Shown here piece by piece: positions 48,719 through 57,328 of a stretch of 64,000 nt of DNA; the first letter of the stretch is position 1; the number at the start of each line of letters is the position of its first letter. The notes beneath the pieces were generated by a model. The model ran no database searches and had not been told where the DNA came from. It saw nothing but the letters and a program-made list of their open reading frames with translations. The stretch is from Sediminibacterium sp. (GTDB lineage: Bacteria; Bacteroidota; Bacteroidia; Chitinophagales; Chitinophagaceae): assembly GCA_016786865.1 (NCBI GenBank), contig JAEUVE010000019.1:229725-293724 (forward strand), in the 5' to 3' direction. The position numbers were made by a program, and so were the translations under genes.

Positions 48719-49909
48719 TTATCTGCTCAATATTCCTTTGGTGTTTGATTGCAGCGTATCCAGCAAACGTTTCAGGTTAGCAGCGTTTACATCGCCGTAT
48801 CCGGTAAATTTTCCAAGCAGCCGATGCTGCGCATCAAAAAGATACAGTTTGGGAATAGCACTGATATCAAAATAGTTTTGCAATTCGCTAAGGGTTGCTT
48901 CGGAAACAATCAGCTGATCCCAGTCCATTTTTTCTGCATCCAGTGCTTCCTGCCATTTGGCTTTATTGGTATCAATGGAAATACTGGTTACAGCGAGTCC
49001 GCTGGCATTGTATGCTTTATACAAACGTTTTAAATCAGGAATTTCCTGTCTGCAGGGACCACACCACCACGCCCAGAATACCAGCAGGTTCATTTTCGCA
49101 TTGGGATCACCAATGCGCTGGCTAAGCCCTGCTGCATTCTCCAGTTCAAGCCCCTCCGGATAAGCCCGTTCATAGGTTGAACTGTAGAGGAGCAAAAATC
49201 TGTTCAGTTGTTTAAACAGGGTTGTTTTTTGAACATCCTTATTGAAATACTGCAGCTGCTGCTGTAAATCTGCTTTTCTAAAATTGGTTTTATATACATA
49301 CAGCTGTTCCAGTAATGCTATTGCATAAGGATACTGCTGAATGATCCGGATATTATCCGAAATAGTTTTGCTGCGTTCAGCCGTTTGCAAAGCCGTATCT
49401 GTGTAATGCAGGAAAATCCCCTTCTGTACCACATCATTTTGCGGACCGATTGACCTGGCAATATGCTGTTGATTCCCAAACCGAACGGAAAGCGGCTGTT
49501 TACCTTCGGGTGTATCCCTGATACTATTGAACAGCAAGAGCTGGTTCATGCCCTGCTCCGCATAAAAAAAAGAATTGATCCGGTTTTTCCGATGCAGATC
49601 ATGGTATGCCAATGGTCTTAAAATAGGAATTTTATTTCCATTAAAGTAAGCCGTATCCTGCGCTTTGATGGAATAAGTTTCTGCGAGTGTATTCGTGTCT
49701 GCAGCTACCAAAAAACTGCTTTCGGGCGTAACAACTACCAACGAATCTTTTAGCAGCCTTGATTTTTCATGAAACAAATACAGCTTTTTCCCCTTTAGCT
49801 GTTCAAAAGTGGCATCACTTAATTGAAACCTGATCCGGATGGATTGGTCTCTTTTACAGGCAAGGAAGCATACAGCCACCAGAAGGAACAGCATCGCAGG
49901 TTTTGGCAT
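48719..49909 (-). CDS. TlpA-like thioredoxin-domain lipoprotein
   Basis: A 396-residue periplasmic lipoprotein: signal MPKPAMLFLLVAVCFLAC. Residues about 20-240 form a Bacteroidota-specific N-terminal region (IRIRFQLSDATFEQLKGKKLYLF) with helices, and residues about 255-390 a thioredoxin domain with active site WCGPC in VFWAWWCGPCRQEIPDL and the cis-proline in ISAIPKLYLFD. Such proteins reduce disulfides or assist cytochrome maturation. The frame is open to 49957, but ATG 49909 gives the lipoprotein signal. It lies directly upstream of SusC in the same direction and may belong to the uptake operon. Confidence 0.82.
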   Translation of the reverse strand: MPKPAMLFLLVAVCFLACKRDQSIRIRFQLSDATFEQLKGKKLYLFHEKSRLLKDSLVVVTPESSFLVAADTNTLAETYSIKAQDTAYFNGNKIPILRPLAYHDLHRKNRINSFFYAEQGMNQLLLFNSIRDTPEGKQPLSVRFGNQQHIARSIGPQNDVVQKGIFLHYTDTALQTAERSKTISDNIRIIQQYPYAIALLEQLYVYKTNFRKADLQQQLQYFNKDVQKTTLFKQLNRFLLLYSSTYERAYPEGLELENAAGLSQRIGDPNAKMNLLVFWAWWCGPCRQEIPDLKRLYKAYNASGLAVTSISIDTNKAKWQEALDAEKMDWDQLIVSEATLSELQNYFDISAIPKLYLFDAQHRLLGKFTGYGDVNAANLKRLLDTLQSNTKGILSR

Positions 49910-49985
49910 ATCAACATGGTTATTGCTCCCTATGATGCAAAAAGAATAAAATTCCACACGAATTGTACCTTCGGGAAACTATTAT

Positions 49986-50945
49986 ATGAAACATCTCGCC
50001 TTCTGTTTTTTTTTATTGATTGCCCATCCCTTGCTGAGTCAAAAGCCAGTCAGGCAGGAACCTGCATTCAAGGTAGTTCCTTTAGGTGTGCTGGGAGGCA
50101 TTGACGAAAGCAACCTGTCTGCTTACCTGGTAGCGGCGGCAGGAACCAACGAATACATTGGTCTGGACGCAGGCACTATATATGCAGGTATTGAAAAAGC
50201 CATACGAAATAAAGTATTTAATGGAGCAGCTTCCGATATAATCAAAAAGCAGATCAGCGGCTATTTTATTTCGCATGCCCACCTGGATCATGTGGCGGGT
50301 CTGATCATGACTTCACCCAATGATTCCACGAAAACCATTTATGCGCTACCCTCCAGTATGAAACTGATGCAGGATCATTATTTTAATGGATATACCTGGG
50401 CCAATTTCGGGGATGCGGGCAAGGGTTACCTGATTAAACAATACCATTACCAAACATTAGCGGCCGGGGAGGAAATTGCAGTAACCCAAACCGGATTGAA
50501 AGTAACCCCCTATGTACTGAGTCATGTACATCCGTTTGAGAGCACGGCATTTCTGGTAAACAACCAGGGTTCTTACCTGCTGTATCTGGGAGATACAGGA
50601 CCAGATGAAGTGGAGCAAAGCAATCGGCTTAAACAACTCTGGGAGCGTGTGGCACCACTGATCCGTGCAGGAACACTCCGGGGAATTTTTATTGAAGTAT
50701 CCTATCCCAACAACCAGCCCCACAAGAAACTCTTCGGACACCTCACACCGGCATGGCTGATGAAGGAAATGAATGTACTGGCCGGGCTTACCGGCAGCAA
50801 AGCGTTGAAAGGATTGAATGTGGTCATCACCCATGGCAAACCACCCATGCACAAGATTGCGGAACTCCAAAGAGAATTAAAAGCAAACAATCCACTGGGG
50901 CTGAACCTGATTTTTCCCGAACAGGGCAAGCAGATCAAATTATAA
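49986..50945 (+). CDS. Class II 3',5'-cyclic-nucleotide phosphodiesterase (MBL fold), secreted
   Basis: A 319-residue protein with signal peptide (ending PLLSQ) and a metallo-beta-lactamase-fold domain of the PDEase_II class. The metal motif HAHLDH (His97, His99, Asp101, His102) is in ISGYFISHAHLDHVAGL, followed by SHVHPFESTAFLV and LLYLGDTGPDE, and a histidine near FGHLTPAWLMKEM and VVITHGKPP. Class II enzymes hydrolyse cAMP, and periplasmic forms are known. Starting 76 bases from the divergent TlpA gene, it has TACCTTCG, a near-match to the -7 element, at 49966-49973. Confidence 0.82.
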   Translation: MKHLAFCFFLLIAHPLLSQKPVRQEPAFKVVPLGVLGGIDESNLSAYLVAAAGTNEYIGLDAGTIYAGIEKAIRNKVFNGAASDIIKKQISGYFISHAHLDHVAGLIMTSPNDSTKTIYALPSSMKLMQDHYFNGYTWANFGDAGKGYLIKQYHYQTLAAGEEIAVTQTGLKVTPYVLSHVHPFESTAFLVNNQGSYLLYLGDTGPDEVEQSNRLKQLWERVAPLIRAGTLRGIFIEVSYPNNQPHKKLFGHLTPAWLMKEMNVLAGLTGSKALKGLNVVITHGKPPMHKIAELQRELKANNPLGLNLIFPEQGKQIKL

Positions 50946-50965
50946 CTGCTTTATCATTTGCCCGA

Positions 50966-51928
50966 TCAGCTGTGCTGAATTGCCCAAAAATAAAGCGGAA
51001 TCCCAATGGTAATATTCACCGGAAAAGTAACAGCCAGGGCCATGGGCAGAAACAGGCCAGGATTGGCTTTGGGAACAGATATCTTCATTGCCGCCGGTAC
51101 TGCAATATAAGAAGCGCTGGCTGCCAGCACTGCAAATATGAACCTGTTTGAAAGATCCGATGTTACCAGGGAACTCAGGAGTGCTACGGCTACACCATTC
51201 ACCAGCGGAATCAGCACAGCAAAAACAACCGGAAACCATCCCGATGAGAAAAAGGATTTCAGTTTTCTGCCGCTGGTGATGCCCATGTCTAAGAGAAAGA
51301 TCGCCAGAAATCCTTTAAACAGATCGGTTGTAAAAGGGCGGATGCCTTCTGCCTGTTGCGCATTGGCCAGGTAACCAATCAACAGGCTCCCCAATATCAG
51401 CAATACACTTCCGTTCGTAAATGAATGTTTGATAGCATTGCGCTTTTGAATCACTTCTTTTTCGTCTTTGTTGAACACCGAAATAAGCAGGAGCCCGATT
51501 ACGATTGCAGGAGATTCCATCAGGGCCATGATGGCAACCATGTGACCGTGCAGCTGCAGTTGCTGCGACTCCAGGTAAGCTACTGCAGTAACGAATGTTA
51601 CTGCACTTACAGAACCATACGCCACGGCAATGGCACCTGCATCAAATACATTTAGTTTTCTTTTCAGAATAAAGAAAGTGTAAAAAGGAATCATCAGCGA
51701 AATGAATATGCCAAACAACATCGACAATACAATTTCACCGGTAAACGGCTCATGAGACAACTCCTGACCTCCCTTGAACCCAATTGCAAACAGCAGATAG
51801 AGCGAAATGAATTTGGAAGAGTTGGGGGGTATCTCCAGATCACTTTTTAAATAAACGGCCAGGATACCCAATACAAAAAACAACAGAGCCGGATTGGTTA
51901 AATTGTCTGCGATTAAACTAAAATTCAT
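50966..51928 (-). CDS. SbtA-type sodium-dependent bicarbonate transporter
   Basis: Inner-membrane protein of 320 residues with about 10 helices in two inverted halves, as in the SbtA family. Visible are NPALLFFVLGILAVYLKSDLEIPP at the N-terminus, LLFAIGFKGGQEL, AIAVAYGSVSAVTFVTAVAYLE and VLAASASYIAVPAAMK. These are the family signatures, including the sodium- and bicarbonate-binding half-helices. SbtA is best known from cyanobacterial carbon concentration; in heterotrophs it may feed carboxylases. It is the last gene of a group led by isocitrate dehydrogenase, and no SbtB (PII-like) gene is beside it. Confidence 0.88.
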   Translation of the reverse strand: MNFSLIADNLTNPALLFFVLGILAVYLKSDLEIPPNSSKFISLYLLFAIGFKGGQELSHEPFTGEIVLSMLFGIFISLMIPFYTFFILKRKLNVFDAGAIAVAYGSVSAVTFVTAVAYLESQQLQLHGHMVAIMALMESPAIVIGLLLISVFNKDEKEVIQKRNAIKHSFTNGSVLLILGSLLIGYLANAQQAEGIRPFTTDLFKGFLAIFLLDMGITSGRKLKSFFSSGWFPVVFAVLIPLVNGVAVALLSSLVTSDLSNRFIFAVLAASASYIAVPAAMKISVPKANPGLFLPMALAVTFPVNITIGIPLYFWAIQHS

Positions 51929-51957
51929 GTAGTGATGATTCCTTTTGGATAGGTTGT

Positions 51958-52233
51958 TTAACGGATCGTGATACTTACTTCCGACTGAATCAAGAGTTCT
52001 TTATTTCCTTTACCAGCTTCTGCAAGAATGGCTTCCAGTTTTTCCACTTCCTGCTTCAGTGCGGGCACCCGCTGCTGTGCAATTGCATCATCTTTGCCCC
52101 AGCGTTCCTGCGAACTCCAGTTTCTGGCATTGTGGAAATTGATCTTGGCCGAAAACATATTCAGCAAAATTTCTCGGGCTTCTTCTTGTGAGAAGCTTCC
52201 TTCGATCAGGGTGAGTTTGTTGGTATTATTCAT
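51958..52233 (-). CDS. Conserved small cytoplasmic protein
   Basis: A 91-residue protein without signal peptide. It has TLIEGSFSQEEAREILLNMFSAKINFHN, a helical middle SQERWGKDDAIAQQRVPALKQEVEKLEAIL with coiled-coil character, and a basic beta end. I recall similar proteins in Bacteroidota but no function. The in-frame extension to 52272 falls inside the upstream membrane gene, so ATG 52233 was chosen; it overlaps that gene by eight bases. Placed between a tiny membrane protein and sbtA, it could be a transporter-associated regulator. Confidence 0.6.
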   Translation of the reverse strand: MNNTNKLTLIEGSFSQEEAREILLNMFSAKINFHNARNWSSQERWGKDDAIAQQRVPALKQEVEKLEAILAEAGKGNKELLIQSEVSITIR

Positions 52234-52402
52234 TGTTAAGAGGTTGATGGGTGGATAGTTCCTGGTATGCACATGCGCCGGTTATAATGCCTAATACAGT
52301 AAACAGTTTACTGTAAAGCACATCTTCTGTGGTAAAGCTCAGGATCACCAGCACAATCATTAACAACAATCCCAGTAAAGCTTTTATAAATTCAGATGTC
52401 AT
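52226..52402 (-). CDS. Small membrane protein
   Basis: A 58-residue protein with two hydrophobic stretches (IKALLGLLLMIVLVILSF and LFTVLGIITGACAY), so probably two short transmembrane helices. ATG at 52402 (MTSEFIKALL) was chosen over a longer frame that runs back into the isocitrate dehydrogenase gene. It sits 43 bases behind that gene and overlaps the next by eight bases. No family recognised. Confidence 0.5.
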   Translation of the reverse strand: MTSEFIKALLGLLLMIVLVILSFTTEDVLYSKLFTVLGIITGACAYQELSTHQPLNNE

Positions 52403-52445
52403 GGTAATGGTTTCTTTGCGAACAGGCCTTCGGCCTGATAAATGT

Positions 52446-53882
52446 TTATTGTCCCTGGCCCAGTGAGAAAGCTGCTTTTCCATCAAAGGCATAGAGGTTC
52501 TCTGTTTTGATGGTATCAATCTTTTGGTGAAAGGCGTTGTTCAGGATTTCGATGATGTGTGCCTTGGTCATGCCCGATCCGTTGCTGGGCTGAAACCGGC
52601 ATCTCCAGTGATCGGTACAGAAGGTTTCCTCAAACCCCTCAGGCCAAACTTTGATACCCCGATTGGTGATCATGCGCAACTCAGTTCCGGGAGCGGTGAT
52701 GCTGCTCATTTTTTCTGCCAGTGCATTGGGATCGTACCCATTCCAGTGCACAAACACATCTACACCAACCAGGTCTTTTTGGGCAGCAGGTTTTCGCTGG
52801 TACGGAGGGAGTTCCAGTGCAGGATTTCCTGCAAAGGAAACTGCGTTGAGCACTGCGGGCTGCTGACCCAAATTCGCAACAACGGTATCGGCAAATTCTT
52901 TTGTGCCTACCTTTTGTTTACTGATACCCGGTTTGAATATATCGGGGGGATGAATTCCATCTTCCAGTGTTTTCAGCCAGGCATTCTGTACTTTTTCTGC
53001 CACATCGCTTTGCCCGATGTGGTTCAGCATCATCACGGCAGCCTGCAGCAGGCCGGAAGGATTGGCGATGTTCTTGCCGGCAATATCGGGTGCAGAGCCA
53101 TGGATGGCCTCGAACATGGCACAGGTAGTTCCGATATTGGCAGATCCGGCCAGGCCAACCGATCCGGTGATCTGTGCCGCCACATCGCTGAGCACATCTC
53201 CGTACAAATTGGGCACCACAATCACATCAAAAACCTCAGGTGTATCAGCCAGTTTGGCTGCACCAATGTCTACGATCCAATGTTCATTTTGAATTTCCGG
53301 ATACTCCGGAGCAATTTCGTTAAATACCCTATGAAACAAACCGTCTGTTTGCTTCATGATATTGTCTTTGGTAAAGCAGGATACTTTTTTGCGTTTGTTC
53401 TGCCGCGCGTATTCAAAAGCATAGCGGATAATTTTTTCGCAACCAGGCCGGCTGATGAGTTTCAGACATTGAACCACTTCATCTGTTTGCTGGTGTTCGA
53501 TACCTGCATAGAGGTCCTCTTCATTTTCCCGGATAATCACGATGTCCATTACAGGATGTTTTGTGCTTACATAGGGATGCAGGCTCATACAGGGCCGAAT
53601 ATTGGAATAGAGTCCGAGAAATTTCCGGGTAGAAACATTCAGACTCTTGTAGCCGCCACCCTGCGGAGTGGTAATAGGCGACTTTAAAAAGACCTTGTTT
53701 TTCCGAATGGTCTCCCAGGAATCGGGGGCTATGCCGGAAGTATTTCCGGCGAGATACACTTTTTCGCCCACTTCAATTTCATCTACCTCCAGGCGGGCGC
53801 CTGCTGCTAAAATAATCTTCAGTGTGGCTTCCATGATCTCTGGGCCAATTCCATCTCCTTTTGCTACCGTTATTCTTGTCAT
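52446..53882 (-). CDS. icd: NADP-dependent isocitrate dehydrogenase (long, Thermus-like type)
   Basis: Oxidative decarboxylase producing 2-oxoglutarate, CO2 and reduced cofactor. It has 478 residues: the usual catalytic part (about 1-335) plus a C-terminal extension (about 365-478) found in the Thermus-like ICDH group. Visible are TVAKGDGIGPEIMEATLKII, FLKSPITTPQGGGYKSLNVSTRKFLGLYSNIRP (phosphate-site serine and arginines), IIRENEEDLYAGIEH, GDVLSDVAAQITGSVGLAGSANIG and EAIHGSAPDIAGKN. Cofactor choice needs the full fold and is by family only. It is first in a minus-strand group ending in sbtA and divergent from a LysR regulator. Confidence 0.92.
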   Translation of the reverse strand: MTRITVAKGDGIGPEIMEATLKIILAAGARLEVDEIEVGEKVYLAGNTSGIAPDSWETIRKNKVFLKSPITTPQGGGYKSLNVSTRKFLGLYSNIRPCMSLHPYVSTKHPVMDIVIIRENEEDLYAGIEHQQTDEVVQCLKLISRPGCEKIIRYAFEYARQNKRKKVSCFTKDNIMKQTDGLFHRVFNEIAPEYPEIQNEHWIVDIGAAKLADTPEVFDVIVVPNLYGDVLSDVAAQITGSVGLAGSANIGTTCAMFEAIHGSAPDIAGKNIANPSGLLQAAVMMLNHIGQSDVAEKVQNAWLKTLEDGIHPPDIFKPGISKQKVGTKEFADTVVANLGQQPAVLNAVSFAGNPALELPPYQRKPAAQKDLVGVDVFVHWNGYDPNALAEKMSSITAPGTELRMITNRGIKVWPEGFEETFCTDHWRCRFQPSNGSGMTKAHIIEILNNAFHQKIDTIKTENLYAFDGKAAFSLGQGQ

Positions 53883-53907
53883 ATTGCTTCGGTTTTGATT
53901 CGCAGTG

Positions 53908-53915
53908 CAAATATG
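53908..53915 (-). promoter_or_regulatory. Near-consensus promoter of the isocitrate dehydrogenase group
   Basis: The minus strand reads CATATTTG, one base off TAnnTTTG, 26 bases before the icd ATG. Together with the exact element at 53942-53949 on the other strand it gives back-to-back promoters in a 91-base gap. Confidence 0.35.
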
Positions 53916-53941
53916 AGGCAGGTCGTTTATAAGTTTTTATT

Positions 53942-53949
53942 TATATTTG
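53942..53949 (+). promoter_or_regulatory. Bacteroidota promoter of the LysR gene
   Basis: TATATTTG matches the -7 consensus exactly, 24 bases before the ATG. The transcription start would fall near 53955, immediately before the 17-base palindrome. Confidence 0.5.
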
Positions 53950-53959
53950 CAATAGTTAT

Positions 53960-53976
53960 CATAAATAATATTTATG
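53960..53976. promoter_or_regulatory. Palindrome covering the LysR start codon
   Basis: CATAAATA, one base, TATTTATG: perfect eight-base arms, with the second arm containing the LysR ATG (53974-53976). Position suggests autoregulation by the LysR protein or occlusion of translation initiation by an RNA hairpin. AT-only composition raises the chance of coincidence. Confidence 0.45.
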
Positions 53977-54897
53977 AATTATACACTCAACCAGTTACAG
54001 ATCTTTCTGAAAATAGTGCAAACACAGAGTATCACAAAGGCTTCGGAGGAATTGAACCTGACCCAGCCAGCAGTGTCTATACAGTTGAAAAATTTCCAGG
54101 ATCAGTTCGATATACCCCTAACAGAGTTGGTGGGAAGAAAACTATACATCACGGACTTTGGCAGGGAGATTGCCATTGCGACGGAGAACATCCTGAACCA
54201 GGTGCATGCCATCAATTACAAAACACTGGCCTACAAAGGGCAGTTAACAGGCCGGCTGAAGATTTCCGTGGTATCTACGGGGAAGTACATCATGCCTTAT
54301 TTCCTGAGCGGCTTCATGAAGCAGCACAAGGGCATTGAATTGCTAATGGATGTAACCAATAAAAACAAAGTGGTGGAAAGCCTCGAGAACAACGAGGTAG
54401 ATTTTGCGCTTGTTTCCATTTTACCTGCCAGTTTACACATTGAAAAAATGGACCTGCTTCAGAACAAATTGTTTCTGGTGGGTAACGTAAAAAACAAACT
54501 GAAGAAAGAGGGCAGCACCAAAGAGCTGTTCAGGGATCTGCCGCTGATCTTTCGTGAAAAGGGATCGGGAACCAGGCAAATCATGGAGGGCTTTATTCAG
54601 CGGAATAACTTAACGGTTATGAAAAAGATGGAACTAACTTCCAATGAAGCGGTGAAGCAGGCCCTGCTGGCAGACCTGGGTTATTCGATCATGCCCCTGA
54701 TCGGTATCCGGAACGAATTGCACAACAAGGAGCTGCAGATCATTCCGGTGAAATCGCTGCCGATTAAAACTACCTGGAGTTTAATCTGGTCTAAAGGAAA
54801 AAAGCACGCTCCGGTGGCACAGGCATTTTTGGATTACCTCAAAAACCAGAAGAAACAAATTGTACAGGAGCAGTTCAACTGGTATGAGCAATACTAA
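53974..54897 (+). CDS. LysR family transcriptional regulator
   Basis: A 307-residue regulator. Residues 1-60 are the LysR helix-turn-helix (MNYTLNQLQIFLKIVQTQSITKASEELNLTQPAVSIQLKNFQDQF), and residues about 90-300 the periplasmic-binding-like effector domain (ISVVSTGKYIMPYFLSGF, FREKGSGTRQIMEGFI, LLADLGYSIMPLIGI). The GSGTR loop resembles CbbR/CmpR-type and CysB-like proteins, which sense carbon metabolites, but this is a weak clue. It is divergent from the icd-sbtA group, the classic arrangement for a LysR regulator and its target. Confidence 0.9.
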   Translation: MNYTLNQLQIFLKIVQTQSITKASEELNLTQPAVSIQLKNFQDQFDIPLTELVGRKLYITDFGREIAIATENILNQVHAINYKTLAYKGQLTGRLKISVVSTGKYIMPYFLSGFMKQHKGIELLMDVTNKNKVVESLENNEVDFALVSILPASLHIEKMDLLQNKLFLVGNVKNKLKKEGSTKELFRDLPLIFREKGSGTRQIMEGFIQRNNLTVMKKMELTSNEAVKQALLADLGYSIMPLIGIRNELHNKELQIIPVKSLPIKTTWSLIWSKGKKHAPVAQAFLDYLKNQKKQIVQEQFNWYEQY

Positions 54898-54908
54898 TAC
54901 CAGGCAAA

Positions 54909-55535
54909 CTAATCGTTGATCCCTTTGCCCTGCAGAATCTGTTGCTTGTATTTTTCAATCCTTGCGATCCTGGTCTGCTCCTGCTTGGGCTGAGAGAACA
55001 AAATAATATAGCCACGCTGCCGGCCAGGTGTAAGCGCATGAAATGCCTGTTTGAGTACAGGATCTGCCTTAAATGCCTGGATCAGTTCTTCCGGAACCGG
55101 TTCGGGATTTCTCTTATACAGCACTTTCTGTCCGCTTTCTTCCACAGCAACCGCCTCTTTAATATAGGCTTTCAGCGCGGTTGTTAATTTTTTGATGTCC
55201 GCTGTATTGGTGAACCGGATGATCCTTCCGGATTGGAGGTTACCTTGCTGCTGAAGGATTTTCTTCGGATCTTTCAACAGGACTCCTTTAAAAAAGCTGA
55301 TGTTCGCAGAATCCTTTAAAGCCGAAACGGAAACAATATTCTTTCCCTCGTGCGTATACACCGGAACCGACCATTTAATTTCTTCTTTCAATCCGGTTTC
55401 CAGCACGATCTGTCGGAGCAATTCCAGGGCTTCCCGCCATGGATGCACTTTGCATTTTGGGGTAGCGCCGTATTTGCAACGCATACAACCTTCTGCAAGG
55501 TATTTGTTTACGAGTGGGTTTAATTCAATTTTCAT
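54909..55535 (-). CDS. DUF1801/YdeI-type protein
   Basis: A 208-residue cytoplasmic protein. Residues about 30-125 form a DUF1801 domain (EIKWSVPVYTHEGKNIVSVSALKDSANISFFKGVLL), and the C-terminus has the YdeI/OmpD-associated pattern (HALTPGRQRGYIILFSQPKQEQTRIARIEKYK). The N-terminal part has a CxxC-type cysteine set (CMRCKYGATPKC). These proteins are widespread but not functionally defined. ATG at 55535 was used because the codon at the longer end is TTG. It converges on LysR with 11 bases between stops. Confidence 0.78.
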   Translation of the reverse strand: MKIELNPLVNKYLAEGCMRCKYGATPKCKVHPWREALELLRQIVLETGLKEEIKWSVPVYTHEGKNIVSVSALKDSANISFFKGVLLKDPKKILQQQGNLQSGRIIRFTNTADIKKLTTALKAYIKEAVAVEESGQKVLYKRNPEPVPEELIQAFKADPVLKQAFHALTPGRQRGYIILFSQPKQEQTRIARIEKYKQQILQGKGIND

Positions 55536-55608
55536 AAACAACAGATTTAGTAATTTGCTGCCGTATATATCCGATTGTCAATTTATTGGTTCATTTCGGC
55601 CTGAACTA

Positions 55609-55968
55609 CTATAATATTTCCAGTTCGCGTTGGGTTAATTCGCCTTCTGTATCACCGGTATTCAGGGTAGATGCCGGCTCAAAAAGCATGACCAGGACTT
55701 CTTCATCTGCTACAGGCTTGTGTTCAACTCCCTTAGGAACAATCAAAAATTCATTCGGATGAAGGAGGATCGTCTGGTCTCTTAGTTCCATTTTCAAAAT
55801 ACCCTCTACTACATAGAACATTTCATCTTCGTGGTCGTGTTTGTGCCATACAAATTCTCCTTTGAGCCTGGCAAGTTTAACCAGCTGTCCATTGAGTTCT
55901 CCCACGATTTTGGGCGTCCAGTGTTCAGCGAATAATGAGAATTTTTGTTGGAGATTTACTTTATTCAT
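55609..55968 (-). CDS. Cupin domain protein
   Basis: A 119-residue single cupin barrel. The first motif is WHKHDHEDEMFYVVEGILKMEL and the second EFLIVPKGVEHKPVAD, supplying three histidines and a glutamate for a metal. The C-terminus ends STLNTGDTEGELTQRELE, usual in a common Bacteroidota cupin group. The substrate is unknown. It is nine bases from the 3' end of the frameshifted acyltransferase on the same strand. Confidence 0.85.
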   Translation of the reverse strand: MNKVNLQQKFSLFAEHWTPKIVGELNGQLVKLARLKGEFVWHKHDHEDEMFYVVEGILKMELRDQTILLHPNEFLIVPKGVEHKPVADEEVLVMLFEPASTLNTGDTEGELTQRELEIL

Positions 55969-55977
55969 GAGTTCATT

Positions 55978-57101
55978 TTAATGCATCCATTTTTTGATCA
56001 GCCATCTACGCACTGGTTCGTCGTAGCGCTTCAATGCTATATATGCCAGCGCAACAGCAAGCGCTGTTATCAGGAGCCCCACCAGCACCCCGGTTTCAGG
56101 AGGAACCTTGTTGTTGATTACCCACGCATAAAACACATAACAAAGTGGATAATGTATAATATAGATGGGATAGGAAATATCTCCCAGAAAAGTACAGAGT
56201 TGTTCTGTTGCTTTGTTTTTAACTTCCCCGATTGCTCCCAGATAAATGATGACCGGAAAAATCAAAATCACGGTCAGCGAGTCGTATAATCCATTGGCCC
56301 AAAGGTTTTCATGCCCTCCTATTCTTGGGAAAGCCAAAAAGAAAACCAGCAAAACACTACAGAACAGAAAGGTGTTTTTACTACCCGCAACCTTTACCAC
56401 CCTTCGCAACAGCATACCGGCCATATAAGGAAACAGGAGCCTGGTAAATCCAATCCGCAGTTGCTCCGGCTCTACCGACCATCCGCCAATGATGTCTCCA
56501 CCGGGGCTGGTCACTGCATACTGCACCAATGCTGCCCCTGCAACTACAACCAGTATTGAGAGCACTGTTTTAGACAGTTTCCTCAAAATCAATGCATGTA
56601 ATATATTGGCTATGTACTCCAGAAACAAAGACCAGGCAGGGCCATTGAGTGGATGCATTTCGTTCCAGCCGCGGATATCCATGGAGGTTGGCAGCGGGAT
56701 CAGCGTAAAGCTGATGAACAAAACCAATAACATTGCCAGACCGATGTTTCAGCAATTTTGGGGAAATAGGCAGATTCCCCAAAATAAAAACAGATTGCGC
56801 CCACCGTCATACCAAAGAGGATCATTGGATGCAGGCGGATCAGTCTGCGTTTGAAAAAGTCTTTTAGGGTCATATGGCCCCAGCGATCATCGTAAGCATG
56901 TGCCATTACATAACCAGACAGCATAAAGAAAAAGTCTACAGCCAGATAGCCGTGATTGATCCATTGTTTTGTATGGTCTCCACCGGAATAAACCTCCAAT
57001 ACGTGAAAGAGTACTACTACCAGCGCTGCAACACCACGCAGCGCATCGAGAATCTGAAAATGTTTTTTTGAGTCGGAAAAAGAAGCACCTGGACGAGTCA
57101 T
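55978..57101 (-). pseudogene. OafA-type membrane acyltransferase broken by a frameshift
   Basis: Two adjoining frames together make one acyltransferase-3 protein of about 374 residues. The 5' part (57101 to 56700) has ILDALRGVAALVVVLFHVLEVY, LAVDFFFMLSGYVMAHAY and FKRRLIRLHPMILFG. The 3' part (from about 56733) starts MLLVLFISFTLIPLPTS and contains NGPAWSLFLEYIANIL and YPIYIIHYPLCY. They join if one base is added near 56740. Without it the first part ends after 133 residues. These proteins acetylate surface glycans. The lesion is a real mutation or a sequencing error. Confidence 0.78.
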
Positions 57102-57325
57102 TAAAGGTTTTCGTTTGTTTTATTGCTAATATACTCCAGAATATCGCCCGGCTGACAATCGAGGGCCTTGCAAATGGACGCCAATGTGCTGAATCGAATG
57201 GCTTTTGCTTTCCCGGTTTTTAGGATAGACAGGTTAGACAAGGTTAAATCGACTCTTTCTGAAAGCTCGTTCAGCGACATTTTACGTTTCGCCATCATCA
57301 CATCTAAATTTACAACAATGGGCAT
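57101..57325 (-). CDS. Small XRE-family helix-turn-helix regulator
   Basis: A 74-residue protein that is essentially one helix-turn-helix: NLDVMMAKRKMSLNELSERVDLTLSNLSILKTGKAKAIRFSTLASICKALDCQPGDILEY. It matches the YozG-like HTH group that is often paired with DUF2975 membrane proteins. That is the case here: the DUF2975 gene lies three bases upstream. The last base pair of the stop overlaps the acyltransferase start. Confidence 0.9.
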   Translation of the reverse strand: MPIVVNLDVMMAKRKMSLNELSERVDLTLSNLSILKTGKAKAIRFSTLASICKALDCQPGDILEYISNKTNENL

Positions 57326-57328
57326 GGC

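Noticed and set aside
52524..53687. Open frame of 387 codons on the plus strand
   Set aside because: It lies wholly antisense to the well-supported isocitrate dehydrogenase gene, and its translation has no family character (frequent C, H, runs of unlikely residues).
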